Shown piece by piece: positions 7,774-16,101 of a stretch of 64,000 nt of DNA. The stretch comes from AP-15 sp963795485 (GTDB lineage Bacteria > Pseudomonadota > Alphaproteobacteria > ATCC43930 > CGMCC-115725). The stretch covers positions 248,001 to 312,000 of the forward strand of contig CAWCIL010000006.1 in NCBI GenBank assembly GCA_963795485.1. The letters run 5' to 3'. The notes beneath the pieces were generated by a model that worked only from the letters and a program-made list of their open reading frames with translations, was not told the origin of the DNA and did not search any database. How positions within the stretch are numbered: the first letter of the stretch is position 1; each line of letters starts with the position of its first letter. A program made the position numbers and the translations under genes.

Positions 7774-9066
7774 TCATTCTTTCCCTCTGTCGAGCACGGC
7801 AAAGGCGCGCAGGAAAAAGTCGGGGGCGCCGAAATTGCCGGATTTGAGCGCCAGCGCCAATTGCGGGTGATCGAAGCTCCCGGGGAGGCTCACGGTCCAC
7901 GGCACGCCGGGATCGATCTGAGGGCCGATGCGCAGCCCAGTGACGCCGAGCGCCTGCACCGCCGCCCCCGCAGTCTCGCCGCCGGCGACCACCAACCGCC
8001 GCACGCCCGCATCGACGAGGCCGCGCGCGATCTGCGCCATGACGCCTTCGACGATCGCACCGGCGCGCTCTCGGCCGAGCATCTGCTGGACCGCGGCGAC
8101 GTCTTCGGGCGGCGCCGTCGCGCTGATCAGGACCGGCCGCTCGCCGAGCCGCGGCCCCGCCCAGGCGAGCGCCTCCTCGGCAACGTCGCGTCCGGCGGCC
8201 GCGGCAATCGGGTCGATCCTGAACACGGGCGCGCGCTCCCCCATATACGCGACCTGCGCCAGGGTCGCGGTCGAGCACGATCCGGACAGCACCGCCGCCG
8301 CACCCGCGACCGGCGGCAGCGCGTCGGCAGCGCCGGTATCGCCGAGCAGGCCCCGGCGACGGAAATTCGCCGGCAGTCCGAGAGCGATCCCCGACCCGCC
8401 GGTAATCAGCGGGAAATCGGCCGCGGCCTCGCCGATCGCCTCGAGATCGCGGTCGGCGATGGCATCGACGATCGCGTGGCGAAAGCGCGCCTGCCGCAGC
8501 GCGGCAAAGGCGTCGCGGATCGCCGATGCGCCCCGCGCCACATCGTGCCGCGGCACCAGCCCGACCCGGCCGCGGCTCTGCCGTTGCAGCACGCGCACCA
8601 GCGAGGGGTCGCGCATCGGGGTCAGCGGGTGGTCGCGCATTCCCGATTCCGACAGCAGCACGTCGCCGACGAACAGGTAGCCCTGATAGATGCTGCGCCC
8701 GTTTTCCGGAAAGGCCGGGCAGAACAGGGTGAAGTCGCTGCCGAGCGCGTCGAGCAGCGCCTCGGCGACCGGGCCGATATTGCCGGCGTCGGTCGAATCG
8801 AAGGTCGAGCAGTATTTGAACAGGATCTGGCGCGCCCCGGCCGCCTTCAGCCAGGCGAGCGCATCAAGGCTCTTGCCGATCGCGTCGGCCGCCGGCGCCG
8901 TCCGGCTTTTCAGCGCGATGACGACCGCCTCGGCATCGGGGACGCCCGCCGCCGGCCCCGGCACGTCGATCAATTGCACGCTGCGCATGCCGCGCCGCAC
9001 CAAGGTGTTGCACAAATCGGTGGCGCCGGTGAAATCGTCGGCGATCGCTCCCAGCAATACAGCCAC
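7774..9066 (-). CDS. otnK: Four-carbon acid sugar kinase (3-oxo-tetronate 4-kinase, DUF1537 family)
   Basis: 430 residues. The DUF1537 N-terminal domain starts with LLGAIADDFTGATDLCN, whose Asp-Asp motif is diagnostic, and the C-terminal nucleotide-binding domain contains VVAGGETAGAAVQALG. OtnK phosphorylates 3-oxo-tetronate at O4 with ATP. The start is a GTG at 9064-9066 preceded by a GGGAGG ribosome-binding sequence about seven bases upstream. It lies upstream of otnC on the same strand, and divergent from otnI across the disturbed 9067-9503 region. Confidence 0.9.
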   Translation of the reverse strand: MAVLLGAIADDFTGATDLCNTLVRRGMRSVQLIDVPGPAAGVPDAEAVVIALKSRTAPAADAIGKSLDALAWLKAAGARQILFKYCSTFDSTDAGNIGPVAEALLDALGSDFTLFCPAFPENGRSIYQGYLFVGDVLLSESGMRDHPLTPMRDPSLVRVLQRQSRGRVGLVPRHDVARGASAIRDAFAALRQARFRHAIVDAIADRDLEAIGEAAADFPLITGGSGIALGLPANFRRRGLLGDTGAADALPPVAGAAAVLSGSCSTATLAQVAYMGERAPVFRIDPIAAAAGRDVAEEALAWAGPRLGERPVLISATAPPEDVAAVQQMLGRERAGAIVEGVMAQIARGLVDAGVRRLVVAGGETAGAAVQALGVTGLRIGPQIDPGVPWTVSLPGSFDHPQLALALKSGNFGAPDFFLRAFAVLDRGKE

Positions 9067-9247
9067 CAGCGGCCTCCCTTGCGTTCGCTCGCGCGCCAGA
9101 GAACACTAGCGTTCCGATGCGCCGGCCGCAAACCGGGAAAACATTACTTCTAAAGCGCTTATTGATGGACCTTCACTTCATGAAAACTATCACGCGCGCG
9201 GATAATCCCCCGAGCGCGCACACTTCCCCCCACACCTCCCCTCACTC

Positions 9248-9363
9248 AAAAAAAAAAAAAAAAAAAAAAAAAACCCCCCCCTCCTCCCCCTTTTTCCCCC
9301 CCCCCACAACACCAACCCCCCCCCCCCCCCCTACACCCCCCCCCCCCCCCCCCCCCCCCCCCC
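9248..9363. other. Homopolymer junction (26 A followed by long C-runs), probable assembly artefact
   Basis: Bases 9248-9273 are A only; from 9274 to 9363 the sequence is almost only C, with a few A and T bases. Nothing else in the window looks like this. It interrupts the 9067-9503 gap between otnK and otnI, and a small gene start on the minus strand ends exactly at its right edge. The sequence left of it (from about 9200) also drifts into C/A-rich low complexity, as at a degraded read end. I treat it as a bad join of unknown true length. Confidence 0.75.
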
Positions 9364-9439
9364 TATTGGACAGCGCCATCATCGCCGCCGCGCGCGCCTC
9401 GATGCCATACCTAACGAAGACATTCCATAGAAACCTCAT
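9364..9439 (-). pseudogene. N-terminal fragment (25 codons) of an unidentified gene, cut by the homopolymer junction
   Basis: On the minus strand an AAGGAGAGGA sequence stands eight bases before the ATG at 9437-9439, which opens MRFLWNVFVRYGIEARAAA and continues for 25 sensible codons until the C-run at 9363. Beyond that only poly-Gly codons follow. The ribosome-binding site and ordinary codon use suggest a true gene start, divergent from otnI, whose remainder is missing from this assembly. The family is not recognisable from 25 residues. Confidence 0.45.
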
Positions 9440-9503
9440 GGTGTTGTCCTCTCCTTTTCGCGTCCCCAAGCTGACTGGCGAGCCGCTGCCGGGAGGACGC
9501 GCC

Positions 9504-10289
9504 ATGCCGAAATTCGCCGCTAACCTCAGCTTCATCTTTCAGGAGGTCGGATTTCTCGACCGTTTCGCGGCCGCCGCCCGGTGCGGCTTCAAGGCGGTCG
9601 AATATCTCGGCGCCTACGACCAGCGGCCCGAGACCGTCGCCGCGGCGCTGACCCGCAACGGGCTTACCCAGGCATTGTTCAACATGCCGCCGGGCGACTG
9701 GGCGGCGGGCGAGCGCGGCATGGCGGCCCTGCCCGGGCGCGAAGCGGAATTCCGCGCCGGGGTCGAGCAGGCGCTGACCTATGCGAAGGCGACCAATTGC
9801 CGGCTCGTGCACGCGATGGCCGGGCTGTGGCCCGAAGGCCGCGACCGCGCGGAGGCCGAGCGTGCCTATGTCGCCAATTTGCGCTTTGCCGCCGAGCGCC
9901 TCGCACCCGAAGGCGTCACCGCGATCATCGAGCCGATCAACAACCGCGACATCCCCGGCTATTTCCTGAACACCACGACCCAGGCGATGGCGGTCATCGA
10001 CGAGGTCGGCCACCCCAATCTGCAGCTCCAGCTCGACCTCTACCACGTGCAGATCATGGAGGGCGACCTCGCCCACCATATCCGGACCCTCGCCGGCCGT
10101 TACCCGCATATCCAGATCGCCGGCAATCCTGGCCGGCATGAACCCGATGTCGGCGAGATCAACTACCCCTACCTGTTCGGTCTGTTGGACGAGATCGGCT
10201 ATTCCGGCTGGATCGGCTGCGAATACCGGCCGAAAGCCGAGACCACGGCCGGCCTCGGCTGGGCCGCGCGGTACGGGATTAGAGGGTAG
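9504..10289 (+). CDS. otnI: 2-oxo-tetronate isomerase (hydroxypyruvate isomerase family)
   Basis: 261 residues, starting MPKFAANLSFIFQEVGF after a GGGAGGA ribosome-binding sequence; this decides the start over in-frame Met codons closer to the C-runs. The protein is a xylose-isomerase-like TIM barrel: IIEPINNRDIPGYF holds a catalytic Glu, and LQLQLDLYHVQIMEGD and CEYRPKAET carry further metal ligands. OtnI interconverts 2-oxo- and 3-oxo-tetronate. It is separated from denD by three bases, so they are probably one transcript. Hydroxypyruvate isomerase is the alternative name; the denD/otnK/otnC neighbours favour OtnI. Confidence 0.88.
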   Translation: MPKFAANLSFIFQEVGFLDRFAAAARCGFKAVEYLGAYDQRPETVAAALTRNGLTQALFNMPPGDWAAGERGMAALPGREAEFRAGVEQALTYAKATNCRLVHAMAGLWPEGRDRAEAERAYVANLRFAAERLAPEGVTAIIEPINNRDIPGYFLNTTTQAMAVIDEVGHPNLQLQLDLYHVQIMEGDLAHHIRTLAGRYPHIQIAGNPGRHEPDVGEINYPYLFGLLDEIGYSGWIGCEYRPKAETTAGLGWAARYGIRG

Positions 10290-10292
10290 GCG

Positions 10293-11270
10293 ATGCGCAT
10301 CGTCATTACCGGGGGTTGCGGCTTTCTCGGGCGGCGGTTGGCATTGCTGCTGCTCGAGCGGGGCAGCAGCCTCGGGTCGCTCGACGAGCTGGTGCTGTTC
10401 GACAACGCCGAGCCGGTATTGCCACTGCCGCACGACCGGCGGCTGAAGCTGGTAACCGGCGACATCGCCAACCGCGAGACCGTGCACCGGCTGCTCGCAC
10501 CCGGTGCTGCGGCGGTGTTTCATCTCGCGGCGGTGGTCAGCGGCCAGGCCGAGGCGGACCCTGATCTCGGCTACCGGGTCAACCTCGACGGCACCCGCGC
10601 CATGCTCGACGCCTGCCGCGCGCTCGGAACCTGCCCGCGCTTCGTCTTCGCCAGCTCGCTCGCGGTCTACGGCGGCAAGCTCCCGCCCGCGGTCGGCGAC
10701 GACACGCCGCTGACGCCCCAATCTTCCTATGGCGCGCAGAAGGCGATCGGCGAATTGCTGGTCAACGACTACAGCCGCAAAGGTTTTGTCAACGGCCGTG
10801 CGTTGCGGCTGCCGACCGTGGTGGTGCGGCCGGGCCGGCCCAACCGCGCCGCCTCGACCTTCGCCTCTTCGATCATTCGCGAGCCGCTCTCGGGAGAGGA
10901 CGCGATCTGCCCGGTCTCGCCCGACCTGGTGATGGCCTTGGCCTCGCCGCGCCGGGTGGTCGCCGCCCTGCACCGCGCCCATGAACTGCCGGCCGACGCT
11001 TTCGGCGCCAACCGGTCATTGCAATTGCCGGGGTTTTCGGTCGCGGTCGGCGACATGGTCGAGGCGGTGCGTCGCGCCGGCGGCGAGGCCGCCCACGCCC
11101 GGATCCGCTGGCAGCACGATCCGCAGATCGAGGCGATCGTCGCCGGCTGGCCGCGGGCGCTCGCCGCCCCGCGCGCCATCGCTCTCGGCTTTACCGCCAA
11201 TTCCGGCATCGACGACGCCGTCCGAGCCTTTGTCGAGGACGACCTCGAAACCCAGAAAATGCTGGTCTGA
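10293..11270 (+). CDS. denD: D-erythronate dehydrogenase (extended SDR)
   Basis: 325 residues. GGCGFLGRRLA is the NAD-binding glycine loop, FASSLAVYGG and SYGAQKAIGELLVNDYSR contain the catalytic Ser and YxxxK, and ALRLPTVVVRPGRPN is a characteristic DenD stretch. The enzyme oxidises D-erythronate to 2-oxo-tetronate with NAD+. Starting three bases after otnI and sharing the locus with otnK and otnC, it completes a full D-erythronate route. No break is seen. Confidence 0.92.
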   Translation: MRIVITGGCGFLGRRLALLLLERGSSLGSLDELVLFDNAEPVLPLPHDRRLKLVTGDIANRETVHRLLAPGAAAVFHLAAVVSGQAEADPDLGYRVNLDGTRAMLDACRALGTCPRFVFASSLAVYGGKLPPAVGDDTPLTPQSSYGAQKAIGELLVNDYSRKGFVNGRALRLPTVVVRPGRPNRAASTFASSIIREPLSGEDAICPVSPDLVMALASPRRVVAALHRAHELPADAFGANRSLQLPGFSVAVGDMVEAVRRAGGEAAHARIRWQHDPQIEAIVAGWPRALAAPRAIALGFTANSGIDDAVRAFVEDDLETQKMLV

Positions 11271-11296
11271 GCCAGCGCAGGCTGGTGGCTGCAGCC

Positions 11297-12835
11297 TCAC
11301 ACCCCGAAGATAAACCGGCTGCCGATGTTGGTGGTGACCAGGCGGTCGGGCATTTCGCGGCGCATCGCCTCGATGAACTTGCCGCCGCTGCAGTGCATCG
11401 GGACGACCACGTCGGGCGACAGGCTTTTGAGCTCGGCGACGGTGTGCTCGACATAATCCATCGGCGCCGGGCCGAGGTGAAAGCCGCCGAGAACCGCGTG
11501 CAATTTGTCAACGCCGGCCACCGCCATCGCGGTTTTGATCGTGTTGATCAGCCCGACATGCCCGCATGACGAGATGACGACGAGGCCGCGGCCCTGCACC
11601 AGGTAGCAGGTCGCGTGCTCGTCCGGATGCTGATCGGGAACCAAGCGCCCCAAGCGTTCGGCTTCGGTGAAATGGTCGGGCGCCGGGGTTGCGGGTTCGA
11701 TCAAGGTGCTGCCCGAGATCTGCTCGAGAATTGGGGGATCGGCCCGGGGTGACGGGCCGGCGAGCGCCTGGGGCCGTCGCAGCACACGTCGCACAGTCCG
11801 CCTCGATCGCGGCGCGGTCAGCCTGCCACGAAACCGGACGACATGGCTGTGATCATTCGGCAAAGGCTCGCGCGGCAATAGCTTGAGGTCGGACGCTTGG
11901 ACGCGATGGCGGGCGACGAACCCCGAGCCGCCTAATGGTCGCGTGGCTGCTGAGGATCAGACCGCGACGGCGGGACGAGTCGAGCAGCGCGAAAGCGGAC
12001 AGCACCTCGGCGGTAGCCGAAATCGAGCAGGTATGCGGAGCGGGCCGCGCTCGAGGCGAGATGAGCGACAAGCCCACGCGGCAAGGTCGAGCTCGTGACC
12101 GGGATGTGGCGGACATGCTCGACGGCCATCGGATGGGTGGCGTCGCCGATAAACCGGTCATAGCCAGCCACGCACGCGAGGCGGGGGGGGGGGATCGGGC
12201 GCCGGGGTTGCGGGTTCGATCAAGGTGCTGCCCGAGATCTGCTCGAATGAATTGCGGGCGATCGGCCCGGTGGTGAACGGGCCGGCGAGCGCCTGGGGCC
12301 CGTCGCAGCACACCGTCGCGACATGCTCCGCCTCGATCGCGGCGCGGTCGAGCCTGCCCCACGAGACCGGATCGACATTGCGCTGTTTGATCCATTTTTC
12401 GGCAAAGGCGTTCTCGCCGCCGGCGAATAGCTTGAGGTCGGACGGCATATGGACGCGATGGCGGGCGACGAACCCTTCGAGCCCGCCGTAATGGTCGCGG
12501 TGGCCGTGGCTGAGGATCAGACCGTCGATCCGGCCGGGATCGAGGTCGAGCAGCGCGAAATTGCGGATCAGCACCTCGGCCGTGTAGCCGAAATCGAGCA
12601 GGTATGCGGAGCGGGCCCCGGCTTGCTCCGAGGCGAGATGGAGCGACAAGCCCCATTCGCCGGCAAAGGTCGATTGCTCGTGACCCGGGATGTGGCGGAC
12701 ATGCTCGATCCGAGCCATCGGATGGGTGGCGTCGCCGATAAACCGGTCATAAGCCGAGTCGACGACGACCCGCACCGCGAGGCTGTCGACCAGCGGTGCC
12801 GCAAAGGGTTCGGCGCTCGCCAGCTCGATGCTCAT
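11297..12835 (-). CDS. MBL-fold metallohydrolase (COG1237-like), interrupted by a noisy partial duplicate
   Basis: Two halves of one gene are present. The N-terminal half (12835 down to 12195) starts MSIELASAEPF and contains LILSHGHRDHYGGL, the HxHxDH zinc motif. The C-terminal half (11675 down to 11297) contains VISSCGHVGLINT and VVPMHCSGG. Both encode ISGSTLIEPATPAPD at their meeting point. Omitting 11676-12194 joins 641 and 379 bases into exactly 340 codons in one frame, so the true product is probably 339 residues. The intervening block is a degraded copy of 12195-12783. The family includes enzymes related to a dihydropterin phosphate synthase; the substrate is unknown. Confidence 0.75.
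11676..12182. repeat. Degraded direct copy of 12195-12783
   Basis: From TCGGGCGCCGGGGTTGCGGG onward this block runs parallel to 12195-12783 but is about 80 bases shorter, with many scattered single-base losses and a few changes. No reading frame survives. It ends at a run of 11 G (12183-12193). This is the pattern of an uncorrected read left in the assembly, not of a biological tandem duplication. Confidence 0.8.
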
Positions 12836-12984
12836 TTGCCATGCTCCGATCCGCCAGCCGTCGGCGATCCTAGCACGCGACCAGCCGCGGCGCGACGCAA
12901 GCCTCGGGGTCCGGGTGGACATGGCCCGTCGCACTGGACAGTCTCGCCGCCTTTCGCCCTCGGGCGTCAGCGATTGCTCAATTC

Positions 12985-13662
12985 ATGTCTCTCGGAGAGC
13001 TTTGGGCGACCCTCGATGCAGAGGGGTTCGGCCGCATCGTCGGGCTGTCGCTCGGGGTCAGCCTGGCCGCCGCCGCGCTGGCAAGCGTGCTCGGAAGCGC
13101 GCTTGGCGCGGCACTCTGCGTCTATCGCGTGCCGGGGCGGCGCGTCTTGGTCGTTGCGATCAACGCGCTGCTCGGGCTGCCGCCCGTCGTCGTCGGGCTG
13201 GTGCTGTACCTGCTCCTCTCCCGCTCGGGTGCCCTCGGCGGTCTTGGCCTGCTGTTCACGCCGAGCGCCATGGTGCTGGCGCAGACCGTGCTGGCGCTGC
13301 CGATCGTGGCCGCGCTCGTGCATGCCGGGACAACCGATTTGTGGGCGGAATATGGCGGGCCTCTGCAAGTCGACGGCGCAACGCGGCTGCGGGCCATGGG
13401 CGCCTACACGATCAGCGATCGCGGGACGTGGCTCAGCTTCGGCAACAAGGGCGATCTTGCCGTTCTGGTCGAAGGCGACCCGAGGCTGTTGAACCGCTAT
13501 GACGTGATCCTGCTCGATCCGAAGAAGCATCCCGAGGCCAAGCAGCAACCGGCCCACCGCCTGGCGGCTTGGCTCGTTTCGCCGGCCGGCCAGGCCGCGA
13601 TCGGCGGCTACAGGGTCAACGGCAAGCAGCTGTTCCACCCCTCGGCCGCCGCGCCGAAATAA
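12985..13662 (+). CDS. Chimeric ORF: tungstate permease (TupB-like) N-terminus joined to binding protein (TupA-like) C-terminus
   Basis: 225 residues in one frame. Residues 1 to about 137 are an integral membrane segment with GLPPVVVGLVLYLLLSRSG and VLAQTVLALPIVAAL, typical of the tungstate ABC permease TupB. From about residue 138 the text changes to AYTISDRGTWLSFGNKGDL, LVEGDPRLLNRYDVILLDP and AAWLVSPAGQAAI, typical of the C-terminal lobe of the binding protein TupA. A working system has separate tupA, tupB and tupC; the rest is missing here. The product cannot be a complete permease or a complete binding protein. It may be a deletion remnant or an assembly join; the disrupted MBL gene lies just upstream. 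Confidence 0.7.
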   Translation: MSLGELWATLDAEGFGRIVGLSLGVSLAAAALASVLGSALGAALCVYRVPGRRVLVVAINALLGLPPVVVGLVLYLLLSRSGALGGLGLLFTPSAMVLAQTVLALPIVAALVHAGTTDLWAEYGGPLQVDGATRLRAMGAYTISDRGTWLSFGNKGDLAVLVEGDPRLLNRYDVILLDPKKHPEAKQQPAHRLAAWLVSPAGQAAIGGYRVNGKQLFHPSAAAPK

Positions 13663-13673
13663 GCCGGCGCTCG

Positions 13674-14408
13674 CTACTCCGTTTCGGTGTCGGACCAGGC
13701 TTCGGGGCTGGCCCCGGTGAGCGCCCGCACGCGCTCCTCGTCCTTGGCGAATTCGGCGGCGGCGCCGGAAAAGACGACGCGGCCGTCGTCGAGCACATAG
13801 GCGCGGTCGGCGATCTCGACCGCCGCACGCACATTCTGCTCGACCAGCAGGATCGAGATCCCCTCCTGTCGCGCCGCGGTCACCACTCGGAACACTTCCT
13901 GCACGATCAGCGGGGCAAGGCCTTGCGACGGCTCGTCGAGGATCAACAGCCGGGGATTGAGGATCAACGCGCGGGCGATCGCCAGCATTTCCTGCTCGCC
14001 GCCCGACAGCTGGCGCCCCTTATTGTTGCGGCGCTCGGCCAAGCGCGGAAACAGACCATGGATGCGCGCGATCGACCACGGGCCCGGCCGTTCGAGCGGG
14101 ACCAGCAGGTTTTCCGCGACGGTCAGATTGGGAAATATCCGCCGTCCCTCGGGCACATAGCCGACGCCGAGCGCGGCGATGCGATAGGGCGGCCACAGGG
14201 TGGTGGCCTGACCGAAGATCCGCACCGCCCCCTCGCGCGGCGGCGTCAGCCCGACGAGACTGCGCAAGGTCGTGGTCTTGCCGGCGCCGTTGCGCCCCAA
14301 GAGGGTCACGATCTCGCCCTCGCGCACTTCGAGCCCGACGCCGTGCAGGATGTGGCTCTTGCCGTAAAAGGTGTGGAGCTGTTCGACTGCGAGCGCCGGG
14401 ACGGTCAT
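13674..14408 (-). CDS. livF: Branched-chain amino acid-type ABC transporter ATPase LivF
   Basis: 244 residues from the ATG at 14406-14408, which overlaps the livG stop by four bases. LLGRNGAGKTTTL is Walker A, QLSGGEQEML the ABC signature, LLILDEPSQGLAP Walker B and ISILLVEQNV the H-loop region, which in LivF ends in Gln. It pairs with LivG to power the LivH/LivM channel at the inner membrane. It is the last gene of a five-gene minus-strand operon. The ligand is not necessarily branched-chain amino acids; this transporter class also moves amides and urea. Confidence 0.93.
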   Translation of the reverse strand: MTVPALAVEQLHTFYGKSHILHGVGLEVREGEIVTLLGRNGAGKTTTLRSLVGLTPPREGAVRIFGQATTLWPPYRIAALGVGYVPEGRRIFPNLTVAENLLVPLERPGPWSIARIHGLFPRLAERRNNKGRQLSGGEQEMLAIARALILNPRLLILDEPSQGLAPLIVQEVFRVVTAARQEGISILLVEQNVRAAVEIADRAYVLDDGRVVFSGAAAEFAKDEERVRALTGASPEAWSDTETE

Positions 14409-15154
14409 GCCGTCTGTCCCAGATAGGCCGCCTGCACCCGCTCGTCGGCGGCAATTTCTTGCGGCGTGCCGTCCGCCAGCATCCTGCCCTCGGCCAGGAC
14501 CATGATCCGGTCGGCGAGGTGAAAGATGACGCGCATATCGTGCTCGATCAGCACGATCGACAGTCCTTCCTCCCGGTGCAATCGGCGGATCAGCCGGGTG
14601 ATCGCGTAGGTTTCCTGCTCGCCCATGCCGGCGGTCGGCTCGTCCAGCAGCAACAGGCGAGGGTTGAGCGCGAGCGCCATCATGATTTCGGTCGCGCGCT
14701 GGTCGCCGTGGCTCAGTTCGCCGACCCGCCGGTCCTCGCGATCGGTCAAGCCGCCGCGCTTCGTGAGATCGGTGACGCGCGCGCCGACCGCCGCCTCGGC
14801 CCGGCGCGAGATCCACGGCCGCAGCCGATAGCCCGACGCCGTCTCGACCGCGATGCGCAGATTTTCGCGCACTGTGAGCTCGGGAAATATTTCGGTGATC
14901 TGAAAGGTGCGCGCGATGCCGCGCCAGACGCGCCGCGCCGGCAATAACCCGGTGATGTCCTCGCCGTCAAACCGGATACGGCCCGAACTCGGCGACAAAA
15001 AGCCGCTGATCAGGTTGAAGAAAGTGGTCTTGCCGGCGCCGTTCGGGCCGATCACGGCGCGCAGCTCGCCCGGCTCGACCGACAGCGAGACCGTGTCGAC
15101 CGCGACCAGGCTGCCAAAGTGGCGCGACACGGTCTCGACCTCCAACAAGCTCAT
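14405..15154 (-). CDS. livG: Branched-chain amino acid-type ABC transporter ATPase LivG
   Basis: 249 residues from the ATG at 15152-15154, overlapping livM by four bases. Walker A is VIGPNGAGKTTFF, the signature is the LivG variant GELSHGDQRATEI, Walker B is LLLLDEPTAGM, and LIEHDMRVIF is the H-loop with its usual His. FQITEIFPELTVREN and the C-terminal VQAAYLG are family features. It forms a heterodimer with LivF. Overlaps on both sides point to translational coupling through the operon. Confidence 0.94.
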   Translation of the reverse strand: MSLLEVETVSRHFGSLVAVDTVSLSVEPGELRAVIGPNGAGKTTFFNLISGFLSPSSGRIRFDGEDITGLLPARRVWRGIARTFQITEIFPELTVRENLRIAVETASGYRLRPWISRRAEAAVGARVTDLTKRGGLTDREDRRVGELSHGDQRATEIMMALALNPRLLLLDEPTAGMGEQETYAITRLIRRLHREEGLSIVLIEHDMRVIFHLADRIMVLAEGRMLADGTPQEIAADERVQAAYLGQTA

Positions 15155-16101
15155 CGCGCGGTCCTGCGCCCGAAAACACCGAGCACGCCCTGCGGAAAGA
15201 ACAGCACCACGAGCACGAAGAACAGGCCGATGAACGACATCCAATTGGCTGTCTGGCTCGAAATGTAATCCTGCAGCACGACAAAGATCGCGGCGCCGAT
15301 CAGCGGCCCCCAGAAGACCCGCATCCCGCCCAGCACCGCCATGATCACGAAATCCCCCGACTGGTCCCAGCGCAGATCGTGCGGGTCGGCAAAATTGTTG
15401 AGCAGCGCGTAGAGGGTGCCGGCGAGGCTGACGAACAGGCACGAGATCACCCAGGACAGCCAGATGTGCTGATCGACAGGGATGCCGAGAAACCGTGCGC
15501 GCCGTTCGTTCTCGCGGATCGCCAGCAAGGTGCGCCCGAACGGCGAGCGCAGCAACGCCGCCATGATCGTTACCGCGACGGCAAAGAAGAACAGGACGAA
15601 ATAATAGAAGACGTGGGGATGGCCGAGAATATCGGCTTTGAGGAAGCCGAGATCGACCGGCATCCGCTGCCACCCTGAAAGCCCATCGTCGCCGCCGGTG
15701 ACCGAATTCCAGCGATAGGCGACGAAATAGAACACCTGACCAAAGGCGATCGTCACCATGGCGAAATAGATGCCGCGCAGGCGCACGATCAACAGGCCGA
15801 TCAGCGCGGCGGCGACCGTGCCGACCCCGACCCCGACCGCCATGCCGACCAGCGTATTCGGCACCAGGTACCTGATCGTCAGCCCGGCTCCATAGACGCC
15901 GAGGCCGAAATAGGCGGCATGGCCGAACGACAGGACGCCGGTAAACCCCAACAGAAAATTCAGCGACATCGCGGCCAGGGCCAGCACCAGCACCTGGGTC
16001 CCCAGCGCCGTATAGCCGCCGATCCAATCGAGCCAATAGGGCATGGTCAGCAGCAGCGCCCAGACCGCGATGTCGGCGATGCGCTTCTTGAGCGGGCTCA
16101 C
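15151..16101 (-). CDS. livM: Branched-chain amino acid-type ABC transporter permease LivM
   Basis: 316 residues from a GTG at 16099-16101 that shares one base with the livH stop; codons further upstream belong to livH in another frame. About nine hydrophobic segments are visible. NFLLGFTGVLSFGHAAYFGLG, VRLRGIYFAMVTIAFGQVF and RSPFGRTLLAIRENERRARFLG are the conserved LivM segments, the last being the cytoplasmic EAA-like loop that contacts the ATPases. It forms the channel with LivH. Confidence 0.93.
   Translation of the reverse strand: MSPLKKRIADIAVWALLLTMPYWLDWIGGYTALGTQVLVLALAAMSLNFLLGFTGVLSFGHAAYFGLGVYGAGLTIRYLVPNTLVGMAVGVGVGTVAAALIGLLIVRLRGIYFAMVTIAFGQVFYFVAYRWNSVTGGDDGLSGWQRMPVDLGFLKADILGHPHVFYYFVLFFFAVAVTIMAALLRSPFGRTLLAIRENERRARFLGIPVDQHIWLSWVISCLFVSLAGTLYALLNNFADPHDLRWDQSGDFVIMAVLGGMRVFWGPLIGAAIFVVLQDYISSQTANWMSFIGLFFVLVVLFFPQGVLGVFGRRTAR

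Noticed and set aside
9117..10289. A start for otnI far upstream, through the poly-A/C tract
   Set aside because: It would encode a Lys-run and a Pro-run; the ribosome-binding site and family start fit 9504.
11676..12783. A biological tandem duplication creating a new MBL variant
   Set aside because: One copy is full of single-base losses and is bounded by an 11-G run, which fits read error better.
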